Assembly: GCF_000418325.1 (NCBI RefSeq)
Contig: NC_021658.1
Location: 11,856,001 to 11,920,000 of the forward strand
Direction: 5' to 3'
DNA from: Sorangium cellulosum So0157-2
Lineage (GTDB): Bacteria; Myxococcota_A; Polyangia; Polyangiales; Polyangiaceae
DNA: 64,000 nt
Shown here: positions 10,072 to 19,328 of the stretch, piece by piece
How the letters are laid out: each line of letters starts with the position of its first letter
Numbering within the stretch: the first letter of the stretch is position 1
Translations under genes and position numbers: made by a program
Notes under the pieces: generated by a model
What the model was told of the DNA's origin: nothing
The model's database searches: none
Seen by the model: the letters and a program-made list of their open reading frames with translations, nothing else

Positions 10072-12095
10072 GTGTCTCGCCGTGATCCTGTGCTCGTCGT
10101 GGATGACGACGCCGTCAGCCGGCAGATGCTGCTGCACGCGCTGGCCGACGCGGGCATCGAGACCGTCGCGGTCACCTCGGGCGCGGAGGCGCTCGCCTGG
10201 CTCAAGGCGAGCGTGCCCGCGCTCGTGCTGCTCGATCTGGTGATGCCGCCCCCGGACGGCTACGTGGTCCTCAGCGCCGTACGGGACGATCGCCGCACGC
10301 AGGACGTGCCGGTCGTCGTGCTGACGGCGCTCGACGCGGACGAGGACGTCGCCCGCGCCTTCGAGCTCGGCGCGGACGACTTCATCCGCAAGCCGTTTCG
10401 CCCGGCCGAGCTCATCGCCCGCATCCGCGGGCAGCTCCGGATCCGCGATTACGTCGACGCTCTCGCGCGCAAGGAGCACGACGCGAAGGTCGTCCTCGAG
10501 CTGACGCAGGCGCTCGCCTCGACGCTCGACTTCCGGAACATCCTCTTCACGGTCGTGCGCCGCATCGCCGAGGTGGCGCGCGTCGATCGCTGCAGCATCG
10601 TGCTCGTGCGCGACTCGGGCGACGTCGGCTACGTCGTCGCCGCGAGCGACGACAAGGAGCTCCGCGATCTGCCGATCGATCTCGGGAAGTACCCGGAGAT
10701 CCAGCGCGTCATGCGCACGGGCGACGTGCTCGTGATCGACGACGCGAAGGCGCACCCGCTGTTCGACATCGTGCGCGCCGAGCTCCCGGAGAACGCGTTC
10801 CGCTCGCTCGCCCTCCTGCCGATCCTGTTCGAGGACAAACCGCTCGGCGTGCTCTTCCTGCGCGGGCGGCAGCCGGTGGCACCCCACACGCACGAGCTCT
10901 CGCTGGCGCGCACGGTCGCGAGCGCCACCGCGATCGCCCTGCGCAACGCGCGCATCCTGCAGTCGCTCCGCGATCAGACGCAGCAGAGCACCTTCGCCCG
11001 GTTCGAGGCGGAGCGCCGGCTCAAGGCGCTCCAGCGCTACGCCGACTTCTTCCACTCGACCGCGGACGGCATCATCGTCGTCGATCCCGACGGCCACATC
11101 CTCTTCTCCAACCCGCGCGCCCAGGCGATCACCGGGCGGACGGCGGAGGACCTCGAGAAGGCGAACCTGGCCGACCTCGTCGACCCCCGCGAGCACCCGC
11201 TCCTCGAGGAGATCCGGGCCGGCTTCGCCACGGGGTCGTTCCCGCACATGGTGGACTTCACCGTGAGGCGGGGCGAGCCCGAGCACGAGAAGCTCATCCT
11301 GAGCTTCAGCTTCAGCAGCGTCCTCCGGGAGGAGAGCGGCGCCGTCCTCGTCAGCTTCCGCGACGTCACCACGGAGCGCGCCACCGAGGCGGAGCTCACC
11401 AAGACCAAGGAGTTCTTGGAGCGGGTCATCGAGAGCTCCGTCGACGCCATCGTCTCGGCCGACATGGAGGGCGTCGTCCTGCTCTTCAACCGCGCCGCCG
11501 AGCGGATCTACGGCTATGACGCGAAGGAGGTCGTCGGCGCGATGAACGTCCGCGCGCTCTACCCCGACCACAACGCCGAGCAGATCATGAGGCTCATCCA
11601 CGCGAAGGAGCACGGCGGCCCCGGCCGGCTCGAGGGCTACCGGACCGAGGTCCTCGCCAAGGATGGGTCGCGCATCCCGGTGCACCTCTCCGCGGCGTTG
11701 ATCTTCGAGAACGGCGTCCCGGTCGGCTCCGTCGGCATCTTCACCGACCTGCGCGAGCGGATGCGGATGGAGGCCCGCCTCACCGAGGCGCAGGAGGAGC
11801 TCCGCGCTCGCGAGAAGCAGGCCATCATCGCGGAGCTCGCGGGCGCGGCCGCGCACGAGCTGAACCAGCCCCTTACCAGCGTGCTCGGCTACGCCGAGCT
11901 GATCTGCCGCCGGATCGACGACGCGTCCCCCATCAAGGGGGCGGCGGCCACGATCCGCAGCGAGGCCGAGCGGATGGCGGAGATCGTCCGCAAGATCGGC
12001 AAGATCACCCGCTACGAGACGAAATCCTATGTCGGCGCCGCGAAGATCATCGATCTCGATCGGTCGAGCGGCGACGACCCGAACAGGGTGATCGG

Positions 12096-12099
<4 letters not shown>
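10072..12099 (+). CDS. Response regulator-GAF-PAS-PAS-HisKA protein lacking an ATPase domain
   Basis: 675 residues, GTG start. Domain order: receiver (about 5-125; acidic pocket VVDDD, phospho-acceptor Asp55 in LLDLVMPP, Lys in FIRKPF), GAF (about 150-300), PAS (about 325-440), PAS (about 450-570) and a HisKA helix with His595 in AAAHELNQPLTSVLGYAEL. It ends about 80 residues later without any HATPase_c domain. The downstream kinase gene overlaps its stop (GTGA), so the pair looks like one hybrid kinase split in two. It may be phosphorylated on His595 in trans, or work as a regulated scaffold. Soluble, with no membrane segments. The ligands of GAF and PAS are unknown. Confidence 0.88.
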
Positions 12100-13295
<1,196 letters not shown>

Positions 13296-13299
13296 GCGG

Positions 13300-13319
13300 G
13301 AGCCGAGCGCCCTCGGCTC
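13300..13319. terminator. Bidirectional hairpin between convergent genes
   Basis: GAGCCGAG, loop CGCC, CTCGGCTC: a perfect 8-bp stem with no T-tract. It sits between the stop of the kinase (13293-13295) and the stop of the minus-strand secreted protein. A competing CTGAGC/GCTCAG pairing includes both stop codons. Confidence 0.55.
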
Positions 13320-13836
13320 AGGGCGCGACCTTGATGCCGAGCACGAGCACGCCGCCCTGGTGCTGCTGACCCGCCACGAAGAAATTCTCGCCCGCCTTGG
13401 CGTTCACCTCGAGCAGCGGCAGGAACGTGTTGCCGCCTGGCTTCTGGATGCTGGCGCTGACGACGAAGCGCTTCGGCTCGTCCTGCTTCTTCGCGGCCAC
13501 GACGTCCTTCAGCGACACCATGAGGACGCTGCCGTTCGGCAGCTTCGTCGTGGTCGGCTTGCCCTTCTGCAGGCTGATCTTCAGCCGATCGAGGAGCTTG
13601 TAGCTGTTGTACGCCGAGAACGGCGGCTTCCCGAGCTCGGGCATCTTGCCGATCTTCGGATCGATGCCGGACCCGTCGTTCGTCGCGTGGAGGACCACGA
13701 CCTCGCTCGTGATCGCGGCGTCGGACGGCGCCGCCGGGGCGGGCGCCGGCGCCTTGCCTTGCGCGACGGCGGGGGAAGGGCTCACGCCGAGCGCCAGGAC
13801 CATGATCGCGGTGATCGCACTCGCAAGAAATCTCAT
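13318..13836 (-). CDS. Secreted protein of unknown function
   Basis: 172 residues from ATG 13836 (a GTG one codon earlier is also possible). An N-terminal signal peptide is clear (MRFLASAITAIMVLALGVSPSPAVAQ), so the product is periplasmic or exported. The mature part has an Ala/Pro linker and then about 125 residues with beta-strand character (LLDRLKISL, GSVLMVSLKDVV, RFVVSASI, GGVLVLGIKVAP). I recognise no family. It is third in a sigma, anti-sigma, secreted-protein operon, and its start overlaps the anti-sigma stop (TGATG), so it may be part of the stimulus sensing or be co-regulated by the sigma factor. Confidence 0.75.
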   Translation of the reverse strand: MRFLASAITAIMVLALGVSPSPAVAQGKAPAPAPAAPSDAAITSEVVVLHATNDGSGIDPKIGKMPELGKPPFSAYNSYKLLDRLKISLQKGKPTTTKLPNGSVLMVSLKDVVAAKKQDEPKRFVVSASIQKPGGNTFLPLLEVNAKAGENFFVAGQQHQGGVLVLGIKVAP

Positions 13837-14540
13837 CACTGTCCTCCCGGACCCTCATCGGAGAGCCAAACCACCGTGGTCGTCGGGCCTGAGGCCGCGG
13901 CCTCCCGCGGAACGTAGAAGATGGACCCCATGCGCGCCCCGAAGTCGACCGCGGCGACCTCGACACCCGGCTCGATCTCGCCCTCGGCGCTCGGCGCGGC
14001 GGCGGGCTCGTGGGTCGGTGCGGCCAGCGGCGGGGCGAGCTCTGCGGGGGGCGCCGGCGCGGTCAGCGCCGCGCTGGGCGCCTCCACGTCGGTCCGACCC
14101 CAGACCATCATCGCGGCGGCCGCGGCCACGGCGAGCGCCGTCAGCGCGAAGATCCCGCGCGCGTTGTCGTTGGCCGGCGATCCCTGGAGCCGCGCGCGCG
14201 CGCGCGGCGGAGCAGCCGGCGGCGACGCCGCGAGCGGCTGCACCGCAGCGCCACCGTTGGCCTTCGCGGCCGCCCCCTGCCCTTCGAGGATCTTCGCCAT
14301 GACCCCGTCGGCGACGCCGTCGGCCGCGCTGGAGGCGAGCGCGCTGTCCCGGATCATGTCGGCTGCGGTGACGAGCCCTGCGACCTTCGCTCGGCAGCGC
14401 GGGTCGTGGAGCACATACTCCTCCACCTGCCGGTGGCGCGCCTCGTCGAGCTCACCGTCGACATAGAGCATCAGCTCCAGATCCGTCGGCGGGGCGCTCG
14501 CATCCCCGTGATTCGCCTTGCTGCTGTTGGCGGTGCTCAC
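13836..14540 (-). CDS. Anti-sigma factor, membrane-anchored
   Basis: 234 residues, GTG start overlapping the sigma-factor stop (GTGA). The N-terminal about 60 residues match the zinc-finger-type anti-sigma fold in outline (ELMLYVDGELDEARHRQVEEYV, then DPRCRAKV), but only one Cys remains of the usual HxxxCxxC, so zinc binding is doubtful. One transmembrane helix lies at about 128-148 (GIFALTALAVAAAAAMMVWG), followed by a Pro/Ala/Glu-rich periplasmic tail. It should hold the neighbouring ECF sigma inactive at the inner membrane until a signal arrives. The role is inferred from position and architecture. Confidence 0.8.
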   Translation of the reverse strand: MSTANSSKANHGDASAPPTDLELMLYVDGELDEARHRQVEEYVLHDPRCRAKVAGLVTAADMIRDSALASSAADGVADGVMAKILEGQGAAAKANGGAAVQPLAASPPAAPPRARARLQGSPANDNARGIFALTALAVAAAAAMMVWGRTDVEAPSAALTAPAPPAELAPPLAAPTHEPAAAPSAEGEIEPGVEVAAVDFGARMGSIFYVPREAAASGPTTTVVWLSDEGPGGQ

Positions 14541-15343
14541 GCGATCTCCTCCGGGTCCTCTGCGGCTCCCTTGCCCTCTTCCTCCGCGTAGCAGTCAGCG
14601 AGGGCGCGCTGAAGCTTCTGACGGGCGTGGAACAGGCGGCTCATGATCGTCCCCTTCGAGACCCCCATCGCCTGCGCCATCTCCTCGTAGGACATCCCCT
14701 CGACCTCCCGCATCAGGATCACGCCTCGGTGGTAAGGCGGCAGCGCGTCGAGCGCGGCCTGGATGCGCCCGGCGATCTCCCGACGGCGGACGACGTTGAG
14801 GGGGTCGGCGCCGTCGATCCGGGCAACGAGCGGGAAGTCGGACTGCTCTTCAGCTGCCTGGTTTTCCTGGAGCTCGAGGTCGCGGCGCCCCGGCTTGCGC
14901 ATGAGGTCGATCGCCAGGTTCGTGACGATCCGGTAAAGCCAGGTAAAAAACGAGGAGCCGCCCTGAAAGGAGCCGAGCCCCTTGTAGACGCGGAGAAACG
15001 CGTCCTGCACGAGCTCGCGCGCGTCGTTCTCGTCGCGGACGAGCCCCATCGCGATCGCGAACGCCCGGCGCTGGTGCCGTTCCACGAGCGAGCGGAACGC
15101 CGCCTGGTCCCCCTTCTGCGCCCGCTCGATGAGCTCACGATCTTCCTCCGCTTCCCGCCGTCGTGCCTCGCGATTGGACGCACGGGCGGAAGCGCTATTC
15201 AGGCGCGCGTGGAGCTGCTCCGCTCGGCGGTGGCCGCCCCCCGCGGGCAGGTCGTCGCCCTCCATGTCGCCCGGCGCGTCGCCGGGAGGGCCGGGAGGTG
15301 CGACCGGCTCGAGCTCGTCCGGAGAGGAAGGTAGAGAGGCCAC
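14537..15343 (-). CDS. ECF-type RNA polymerase sigma factor
   Basis: 268 residues. Region 2 lies at about 80-150 (AFRSLVERHQRRAFAIAMG, DARELVQDAFLRVYKGL, FFTWLYRIVTNLAIDLMR). Region 4 lies at about 190-250 (IQAALDALPPYHRGVILMREVEGMSYEEMAQ with the helix-turn-helix GVSKGTIMSRLFHARQKL). This is a RpoE-like ECF sigma, unusual in having about 70 extra charged, Pro/Gly-rich N-terminal residues. The GTG at 15343 is supported by a TAAGCT hexamer six bases upstream. It is first in an operon with its presumed anti-sigma and a secreted protein, all overlapping. The stimulus is unknown but presumably acts at the envelope. Confidence 0.92.
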   Translation of the reverse strand: MASLPSSPDELEPVAPPGPPGDAPGDMEGDDLPAGGGHRRAEQLHARLNSASARASNREARRREAEEDRELIERAQKGDQAAFRSLVERHQRRAFAIAMGLVRDENDARELVQDAFLRVYKGLGSFQGGSSFFTWLYRIVTNLAIDLMRKPGRRDLELQENQAAEEQSDFPLVARIDGADPLNVVRRREIAGRIQAALDALPPYHRGVILMREVEGMSYEEMAQAMGVSKGTIMSRLFHARQKLQRALADCYAEEEGKGAAEDPEEIA

Positions 15344-15349
15344 GGGATC

Positions 15350-15355
15350 AGCTTA
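15350..15355 (-). promoter_or_regulatory. -10 hexamer TAAGCT before the ECF sigma gene
   Basis: Minus-strand AGGTAAGCT with 6 nt to the GTG at 15343. This is the same hexamer and spacing as at 10060-10065. It suggests a leaderless message read by the housekeeping sigma rather than an ECF-type autoregulatory promoter. Confidence 0.4.
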
Positions 15356-15435
15356 CCTGAGGAGGCTGGGGGACGAGGAACGTCGCGCGGCGGATGCCCC
15401 GGCCGGGCGCGCGGCGGCCGGCGGGCGTGCCGGGC

Positions 15436-15569
15436 ACAAGGTCGTTACGCTCCGCGTCGCCCGGCTCACGGCTCATCGGTCTCCTCGTTGAGCTCGGGGA
15501 GCTCGCCAAGCGTGAGGCGCACATCGAAGACCCGCTCGAGCCGCGCGACGCGGAGCGTAATGACCTTGT
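15436..15569. repeat. 32-bp inverted repeat spanning the 3' end of htrA
   Basis: Arms at 15436-15467 and 15538-15569 are reverse complements with 30 of 32 matches; the loop is 70 bp. The right arm is coding sequence of the HtrA PDZ domain (VITLRVARL). The left arm lies just past the htrA stop codon (15466-15468), overlapping it by two bases. The htrA transcript could form a very strong hairpin that separates it from the ECF sigma gene. Confidence 0.8.
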
Positions 15570-16614
15570 TCACGCCGGCGATGCTGGCCATCCACCTGAG
15601 CTCGTTCGGGTCGGAAATCGGCTTTCCCTCGAAGCCGATGATCACGTCGTCCGGCGCGATGCCGGCCCGGTCCGCGGGTCCCCCCGCCACCACGGTCTTT
15701 ACCCACGCCCCCTTGCGATCCGGCCGCTTGAGCCGCCCCGCCTCGATCGAGTTGAGGACATCGACGATCACCCCGACCTGGCTCCGGCGGATCTTCCCGT
15801 CGCGCAGCAGCATCGGCAGGAGCTGCCGCACCATGTTGATCGGGATCGCAAACCCGATGTTGTTCGCGTTGGCGCGCACGGCCGCGTTGATGCCGACCAC
15901 CTCGCCCTTGAGGTTCAGGAGCGGGCCGCCGGAGTTGCCCGGGTTGATGCTCGCGTCGGTCTGGAGGAAGTTGAAATAACCGCTCGGATCGAGCCCCTTC
16001 ACGTCGTCCCGGGTGCGGCCTTTGGCCGAGAGGATGCCCGCCGAGACCGTGTGGGAGAGGCCGAAGGGGTTGCCGATCGCGACCACCCAGTCGCCGACCT
16101 CGATGGTGTCCGAGTCGCCCAGCGGCAGCGACGGGAACCCCTTCTCCTCGACCTTCAGCACGGCGACGTCCGTGTGCTTGTCGCGGCCGACGACGGTCGC
16201 CTTGATGTCGCGTCCGTCGACGAAGCTCACGAGGATGTCCGTCGCGCCCTCGATGACGTGGTTGTTCGTCAGCAGGAAGCCCTCGGGGTCGTAGACGAAG
16301 GCCGTCCCGAGCCCCTCGGCGACCGTGCGGCGGCGGCCGCCCGGGTGCTGCTGCCGCTCGACGCGGGCCTTGACCGTCGCGACCGCTGGGTCGGCCCTGC
16401 GCGCGAGCGGCGCGAAGGAGCCGGGCATGCCCTCGGACCGGACGATCGGGGGAGGCGGCGTAGGAGGAGACGGGGGGAGGCTGACCACCGGCACGGCGCC
16501 CGGAGGGACGGCGGAGCTGCTCGCGCCGGAAGAGTGGCCGGGAGAGGCCTTGTTGCACGCGGCGACCAGCCAGGCGAGGAGGACCCACGAAAGAGCCCTG
16601 GCGCCGGCGGTCAC
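15466..16614 (-). CDS. HtrA/Deg-type serine protease lipoprotein
   Basis: 382 residues, GTG start overlapping the DUF1844 stop. Signal peptide with lipobox LVAAC (Cys20), then a Ser/Pro linker. The trypsin-like domain carries catalytic His119 (TNNHVIEG), Asp149 (KHTDVAVL) and Ser228 (NPGNSGGP). One PDZ domain lies at about 275-370 (AGGPADRAGIAPDDVIIGFEG). It should be a periplasmic membrane-tethered protease/chaperone for misfolded envelope proteins. One PDZ rather than two makes it DegS-like in architecture. It ends the slyD-76aa-DUF1844-htrA cluster. An inverted copy of part of its PDZ coding sequence lies just beyond the stop. Confidence 0.93.
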   Translation of the reverse strand: MTAGARALSWVLLAWLVAACNKASPGHSSGASSSAVPPGAVPVVSLPPSPPTPPPPIVRSEGMPGSFAPLARRADPAVATVKARVERQQHPGGRRRTVAEGLGTAFVYDPEGFLLTNNHVIEGATDILVSFVDGRDIKATVVGRDKHTDVAVLKVEEKGFPSLPLGDSDTIEVGDWVVAIGNPFGLSHTVSAGILSAKGRTRDDVKGLDPSGYFNFLQTDASINPGNSGGPLLNLKGEVVGINAAVRANANNIGFAIPINMVRQLLPMLLRDGKIRRSQVGVIVDVLNSIEAGRLKRPDRKGAWVKTVVAGGPADRAGIAPDDVIIGFEGKPISDPNELRWMASIAGVNKVITLRVARLERVFDVRLTLGELPELNEETDEP

Positions 16615-16913
16615 GAGCGTTTCGAGACCTCGAGGTAGCGCATCCGCAGATCGTAGAGCGCCTGCTCGAGCAGGCGTTCCTCGTCACCCGTGAGGTTCCC
16701 CTTGGTCTTCTCCTGGAGCAGGGAGAGCAGATCGATGTCCTGATGCGCGAGGACCAGGTTCTGCTCTTCCCTGCCGTCAGGGCTGGGTGCGTCGCCCAGG
16801 TGCACGTACGCGGAGCCGATGATCGACAGCACGAACGTCGAGAAGTCGAGCGTCGGCAGCTCCGGGGGGCCCCCGGCCGGAGGGAGATCCTCCTGATCCT
16901 TCGCGTCGCTCAC
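16611..16913 (-). CDS. DUF1844 family protein
   Basis: 100 residues, GTG start (GTGA overlap with the 76-aa gene). An acidic/Pro-rich N-terminus is followed by the DUF1844 hallmark LDFSTFVLSIIGSAYVHLGD and a helical part with the conserved HQDIDLLSLLQEKTKGNLTGDEERLLEQALYDLR. The family is widespread in delta-proteobacteria, Acidobacteria and relatives and has no assigned function that I know of. The first hydrophobic stretch is too short and polar to be a certain membrane span. Its stop overlaps the htrA start, so it is co-translated with the protease. Confidence 0.85.
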   Translation of the reverse strand: MSDAKDQEDLPPAGGPPELPTLDFSTFVLSIIGSAYVHLGDAPSPDGREEQNLVLAHQDIDLLSLLQEKTKGNLTGDEERLLEQALYDLRMRYLEVSKRS

Positions 16914-17140
16914 TCGGACCCTTCGTCGTCGAGCTCAGGCTCGACCCGCGGCGCGTGCGCTGCCCCGCCGAGCGCCGGCTGATCGACCGCGATCGTCTCG
17001 GCTTGCTCTTCCGCATCCGGCAAGCTCGCGAGGTGCGCCTCGATGGTCGCGGCGCTGAGCGTACCGCTCGCCAGGAGGCGCTCGCGCACCCGACGATCGA
17101 GCTGCAGCTCCGTCAGCTTGCCCTTCTCACCTACGGTCAT
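16910..17140 (-). CDS. Small acidic protein of unknown function
   Basis: 76 residues, ATG at 17140 preceded by a good AGGAGA ribosome binding site. The first 45 residues look helical (LTELQLDRRVRERLLASGTLSAATIEAHLASLPD); the rest is Glu/Asp/Pro-rich and probably disordered. I recognise no family. Its stop overlaps the DUF1844 start (GTGA), so it is a genuine member of this operon. A small hairpin separates it from slyD upstream. Confidence 0.7.
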   Translation of the reverse strand: MTVGEKGKLTELQLDRRVRERLLASGTLSAATIEAHLASLPDAEEQAETIAVDQPALGGAAHAPRVEPELDDEGSE

Positions 17141-17160
17141 GATGTGATCTCCTCGGACAA

Positions 17161-17179
17161 CCCGCCCGTTTGCGGCGGG
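17161..17179 (-). terminator. Short hairpin after slyD
   Basis: CCCGCC, loop of 7, GGCGGG, directly after the slyD stop on the minus strand. With only 6 bp and no T-tract, it may act as a partial terminator or processing site between slyD and the following operon. Confidence 0.35.
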
Positions 17180-17180
17180 C

Positions 17181-17807
17181 TTAGGACGATTTCTTCGAGA
17201 GCGTCACGAGCGCCTCTCCATGGGCGTGCTCGTGAGGATGGCCGTGATCGTGGTCATGGTCGTGATCGTGGCCGCAGCACCCCCCGCTCTCGGACTCCTC
17301 GATGCGCTCCTCCAGCTCGGCTTGAGCCTGCGCGATCTCCTCCTCGCTGGCGGCGCGCACATCGCTGACCTGGACCTGGAAGCGCACCTTCTGGCCTGCC
17401 AGCGGGTGGTTCGTGTCGACCCGGAAGCCGTCGGGGAGGATGTCGACCACGCGCAGCGCGACCGGCTCGCCGTCCGGCCCCTGGGCGACGAACTCGTCGC
17501 CGACCTCGACCTCGCCCGCGTCGGGGAAATCGGCCTTGTCGACCTCGAAGATGCCGGAGTCCTCGCGCTCGCCGAACGCCTCTGCCGGCTCGACGGTGAT
17601 CTCGCGCTGCTCGCCGGCGCGCAGGCCCTCCAGGGCGCGCTCCAGGCCAGGCACGATCTGGGCATATCCGTGCACGTAGACGAGCGGCTCCGCGGTCGAC
17701 GCCTGGTCCACCGCCTCGCCGTTTTCGTTGAACAGGACGTAGGACAGCGTGACGACCGTGTCCGTTGCGATGGGCAGCGACTCCATAGGCGGCGGATGGT
17801 TTGCCAT
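17181..17807 (-). CDS. slyD: FKBP-type peptidyl-prolyl isomerase SlyD
   Basis: 208 residues. The FKBP domain with inserted chaperone (IF) flap is recognisable: VVTLSYVLFNENGEAVDQA, EPLVYVHGYAQIVPGLERALEGL, the EITVEPAEAFGERE strand and VDTNHPLAGQKVRFQVQV. The C-terminus has a metal-binding tail, CCGHDHDHDHDHGHPHEHAHG, as in SlyD proteins that deliver nickel. It is a cytoplasmic prolyl isomerase/chaperone and metal-binding protein. Met8 (17786) is an alternative start closer to the conserved part. Divergent from macA. It heads a group including the HtrA protease, consistent with a proteostasis theme. Confidence 0.94.
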   Translation of the reverse strand: MANHPPPMESLPIATDTVVTLSYVLFNENGEAVDQASTAEPLVYVHGYAQIVPGLERALEGLRAGEQREITVEPAEAFGEREDSGIFEVDKADFPDAGEVEVGDEFVAQGPDGEPVALRVVDILPDGFRVDTNHPLAGQKVRFQVQVSDVRAASEEEIAQAQAELEERIEESESGGCCGHDHDHDHDHGHPHEHAHGEALVTLSKKSS

Positions 17808-17849
17808 GGCGGTTCCGCGGTTTCAAGCGAGCCGCGCCTGCACAGCGGC

Positions 17850-17859
17850 ATGCTATGAG
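17850..17859. promoter_or_regulatory. Overlapping divergent -10 elements for slyD and macA
   Basis: The minus strand reads TAGCAT (17855-17850) toward slyD. The plus strand reads TATGAG (17854-17859) within GCATGCTATGAG, 8 nt before the macA ATG. The two -10 regions physically overlap, so initiation at one should exclude the other. Confidence 0.3.
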
Positions 17860-17867
17860 GACGTCCG

Positions 17868-19322
17868 ATGGCCGATTCCATGGCTCGGGCGACCGGTCGC
17901 GACCCTCTCGACGCGTCGGCCCCTGCGACGCAGGCCACGCCGGAAGCGGAGCGGGTCCGCCCCGGCGAGGCGCAGCCGGGCGGGGCACGACCGGCCTCGG
18001 CAGCGCCTCCCCCGCGCGGCGGCGCGTCGGCCCAGGGCCCGCGCGCGGGTGGACCGCCTCCCGGTCGCGGGCGGGAGAGTCTCGAGCAGGAGCTCTCGAA
18101 GGTGGGGACGAAGCGCTGGCTCGGGCGGCTCGGCGTCTTGGCGATCATCGCCGCGCTCGTCGCGGGGATCGTCGCGTGGAGGATCCGGACGAGGCCGCCG
18201 CCGCCGCCGCGCTACGTCACGGGCGACGTCACGACGGGCGACGTGATCGAGGTCGTGCAGTCGACGGGGCAGGTCAAGCCGCTCACCGAGGTGCAGGTCG
18301 GCGCGCAGGTCTCGGGGCGAATCACCAAGGTTTACGTGGACTTCAACAGCATCGTGAAGGCCGGCGACGTGCTGGCCGAGATCGATCCGACGCTCTTCGG
18401 GGCGCAGATCGACTCCAACCAGGCGCAGCTCGAGGCGGCCAACGCGAGCGTCGTGCGCTCCGAGGCCTCGCTGGGGACCGCCAAGCAGCGGCTCGAGCGG
18501 GCGAAGAAGATGGTCGCGGAGGGGGTGGGCTCGCAGGCCGATCTCGACACGGCGCAGGGCGCCTACGACGTGGCGCTCGCCGACCTCGCGGCCGCGAAGG
18601 CGCAGGTGGCGCAGCTGAGGGCGGTGCTCCGCTCCTCCACGACGAACCTCCAGTACACGCGCATCTTCTCGCCCATCGACGGGGTCGTCATCAGCCGCGC
18701 GATCGATCCCGGGCAGACCGTGGCCGCGAGCTTCCAGGCGCCCACGCTCTTCGTGATCGCCCAGGATCTGCGCAAGATGCGCGTGCTCGCCGACATCGAC
18801 GAGGCGGACGTGGGGCGGCTCCGCGAGGGCATCGAGGCGGACGTCAGCGTCGACGCCTTTCCGGGCGAGACGTTCCGGGGGACGGTGAGCCAGGTGCGTT
18901 ACAGCCCGCTCAACCAGTCCGGCGTCGTGACGTACGCGGCGGTCGTCGAGGTCGACAACCCGGACGTCAAGCTGCGGCCGGGCATGACGGCCACGGTGAG
19001 CATCCGGTCCGCCGAGGCCAAGGGGGCGCGGCGGCTGCCGAACGCGGCGCTCCGGTTCAAGCCGGCCCCGGAGCGGGACAAGGACGGCAAGGAGATCAAG
19101 GCGCCGCCCCTCGAGCCGCTCCCGCCGAAGAAGGGCCGCGTCTACGTGCTGACCGACGCCACGCCGGGCGCGGAGAAGATCGAGCCGCGCGTCGTCGACG
19201 TCGGGATCACCGACGGCATCTTCACCGCGCTGCTCACCGATCTCGGGCCGGTCAAGGTCGTCATCGACGAGAACGACAGTCCATCCACGGGCGGCAGGGG
19301 GCGCGGCCCCCGGCTGTTCTGA
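17868..19322 (+). CDS. macA: Periplasmic adaptor (membrane fusion) subunit, MacA-like
   Basis: 484 residues. An 80-residue Pro/Gly/Ala-rich cytoplasmic N-terminus, unusually long for the family, precedes one transmembrane helix at about 84-106. The HlyD/MacA body follows: barrel-sandwich lipoyl half-motif QVKPLTEVQVGAQVSGRI, a coiled-coil hairpin at about 180-250, second half TRIFSPIDGVVISRAIDPGQTVA, and a beta-barrel ending KLRPGMTATVSI. It links an inner-membrane ABC transporter to an outer-membrane channel. It is followed within 7 bp by the ATPase and then two permeases. No TolC gene is present. The cargo (macrolide, lipopeptide or secondary metabolite) cannot be deduced. Confidence 0.9.
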   Translation: MADSMARATGRDPLDASAPATQATPEAERVRPGEAQPGGARPASAAPPPRGGASAQGPRAGGPPPGRGRESLEQELSKVGTKRWLGRLGVLAIIAALVAGIVAWRIRTRPPPPPRYVTGDVTTGDVIEVVQSTGQVKPLTEVQVGAQVSGRITKVYVDFNSIVKAGDVLAEIDPTLFGAQIDSNQAQLEAANASVVRSEASLGTAKQRLERAKKMVAEGVGSQADLDTAQGAYDVALADLAAAKAQVAQLRAVLRSSTTNLQYTRIFSPIDGVVISRAIDPGQTVAASFQAPTLFVIAQDLRKMRVLADIDEADVGRLREGIEADVSVDAFPGETFRGTVSQVRYSPLNQSGVVTYAAVVEVDNPDVKLRPGMTATVSIRSAEAKGARRLPNAALRFKPAPERDKDGKEIKAPPLEPLPPKKGRVYVLTDATPGAEKIEPRVVDVGITDGIFTALLTDLGPVKVVIDENDSPSTGGRGRGPRLF

Positions 19323-19328
19323 GGCGCG

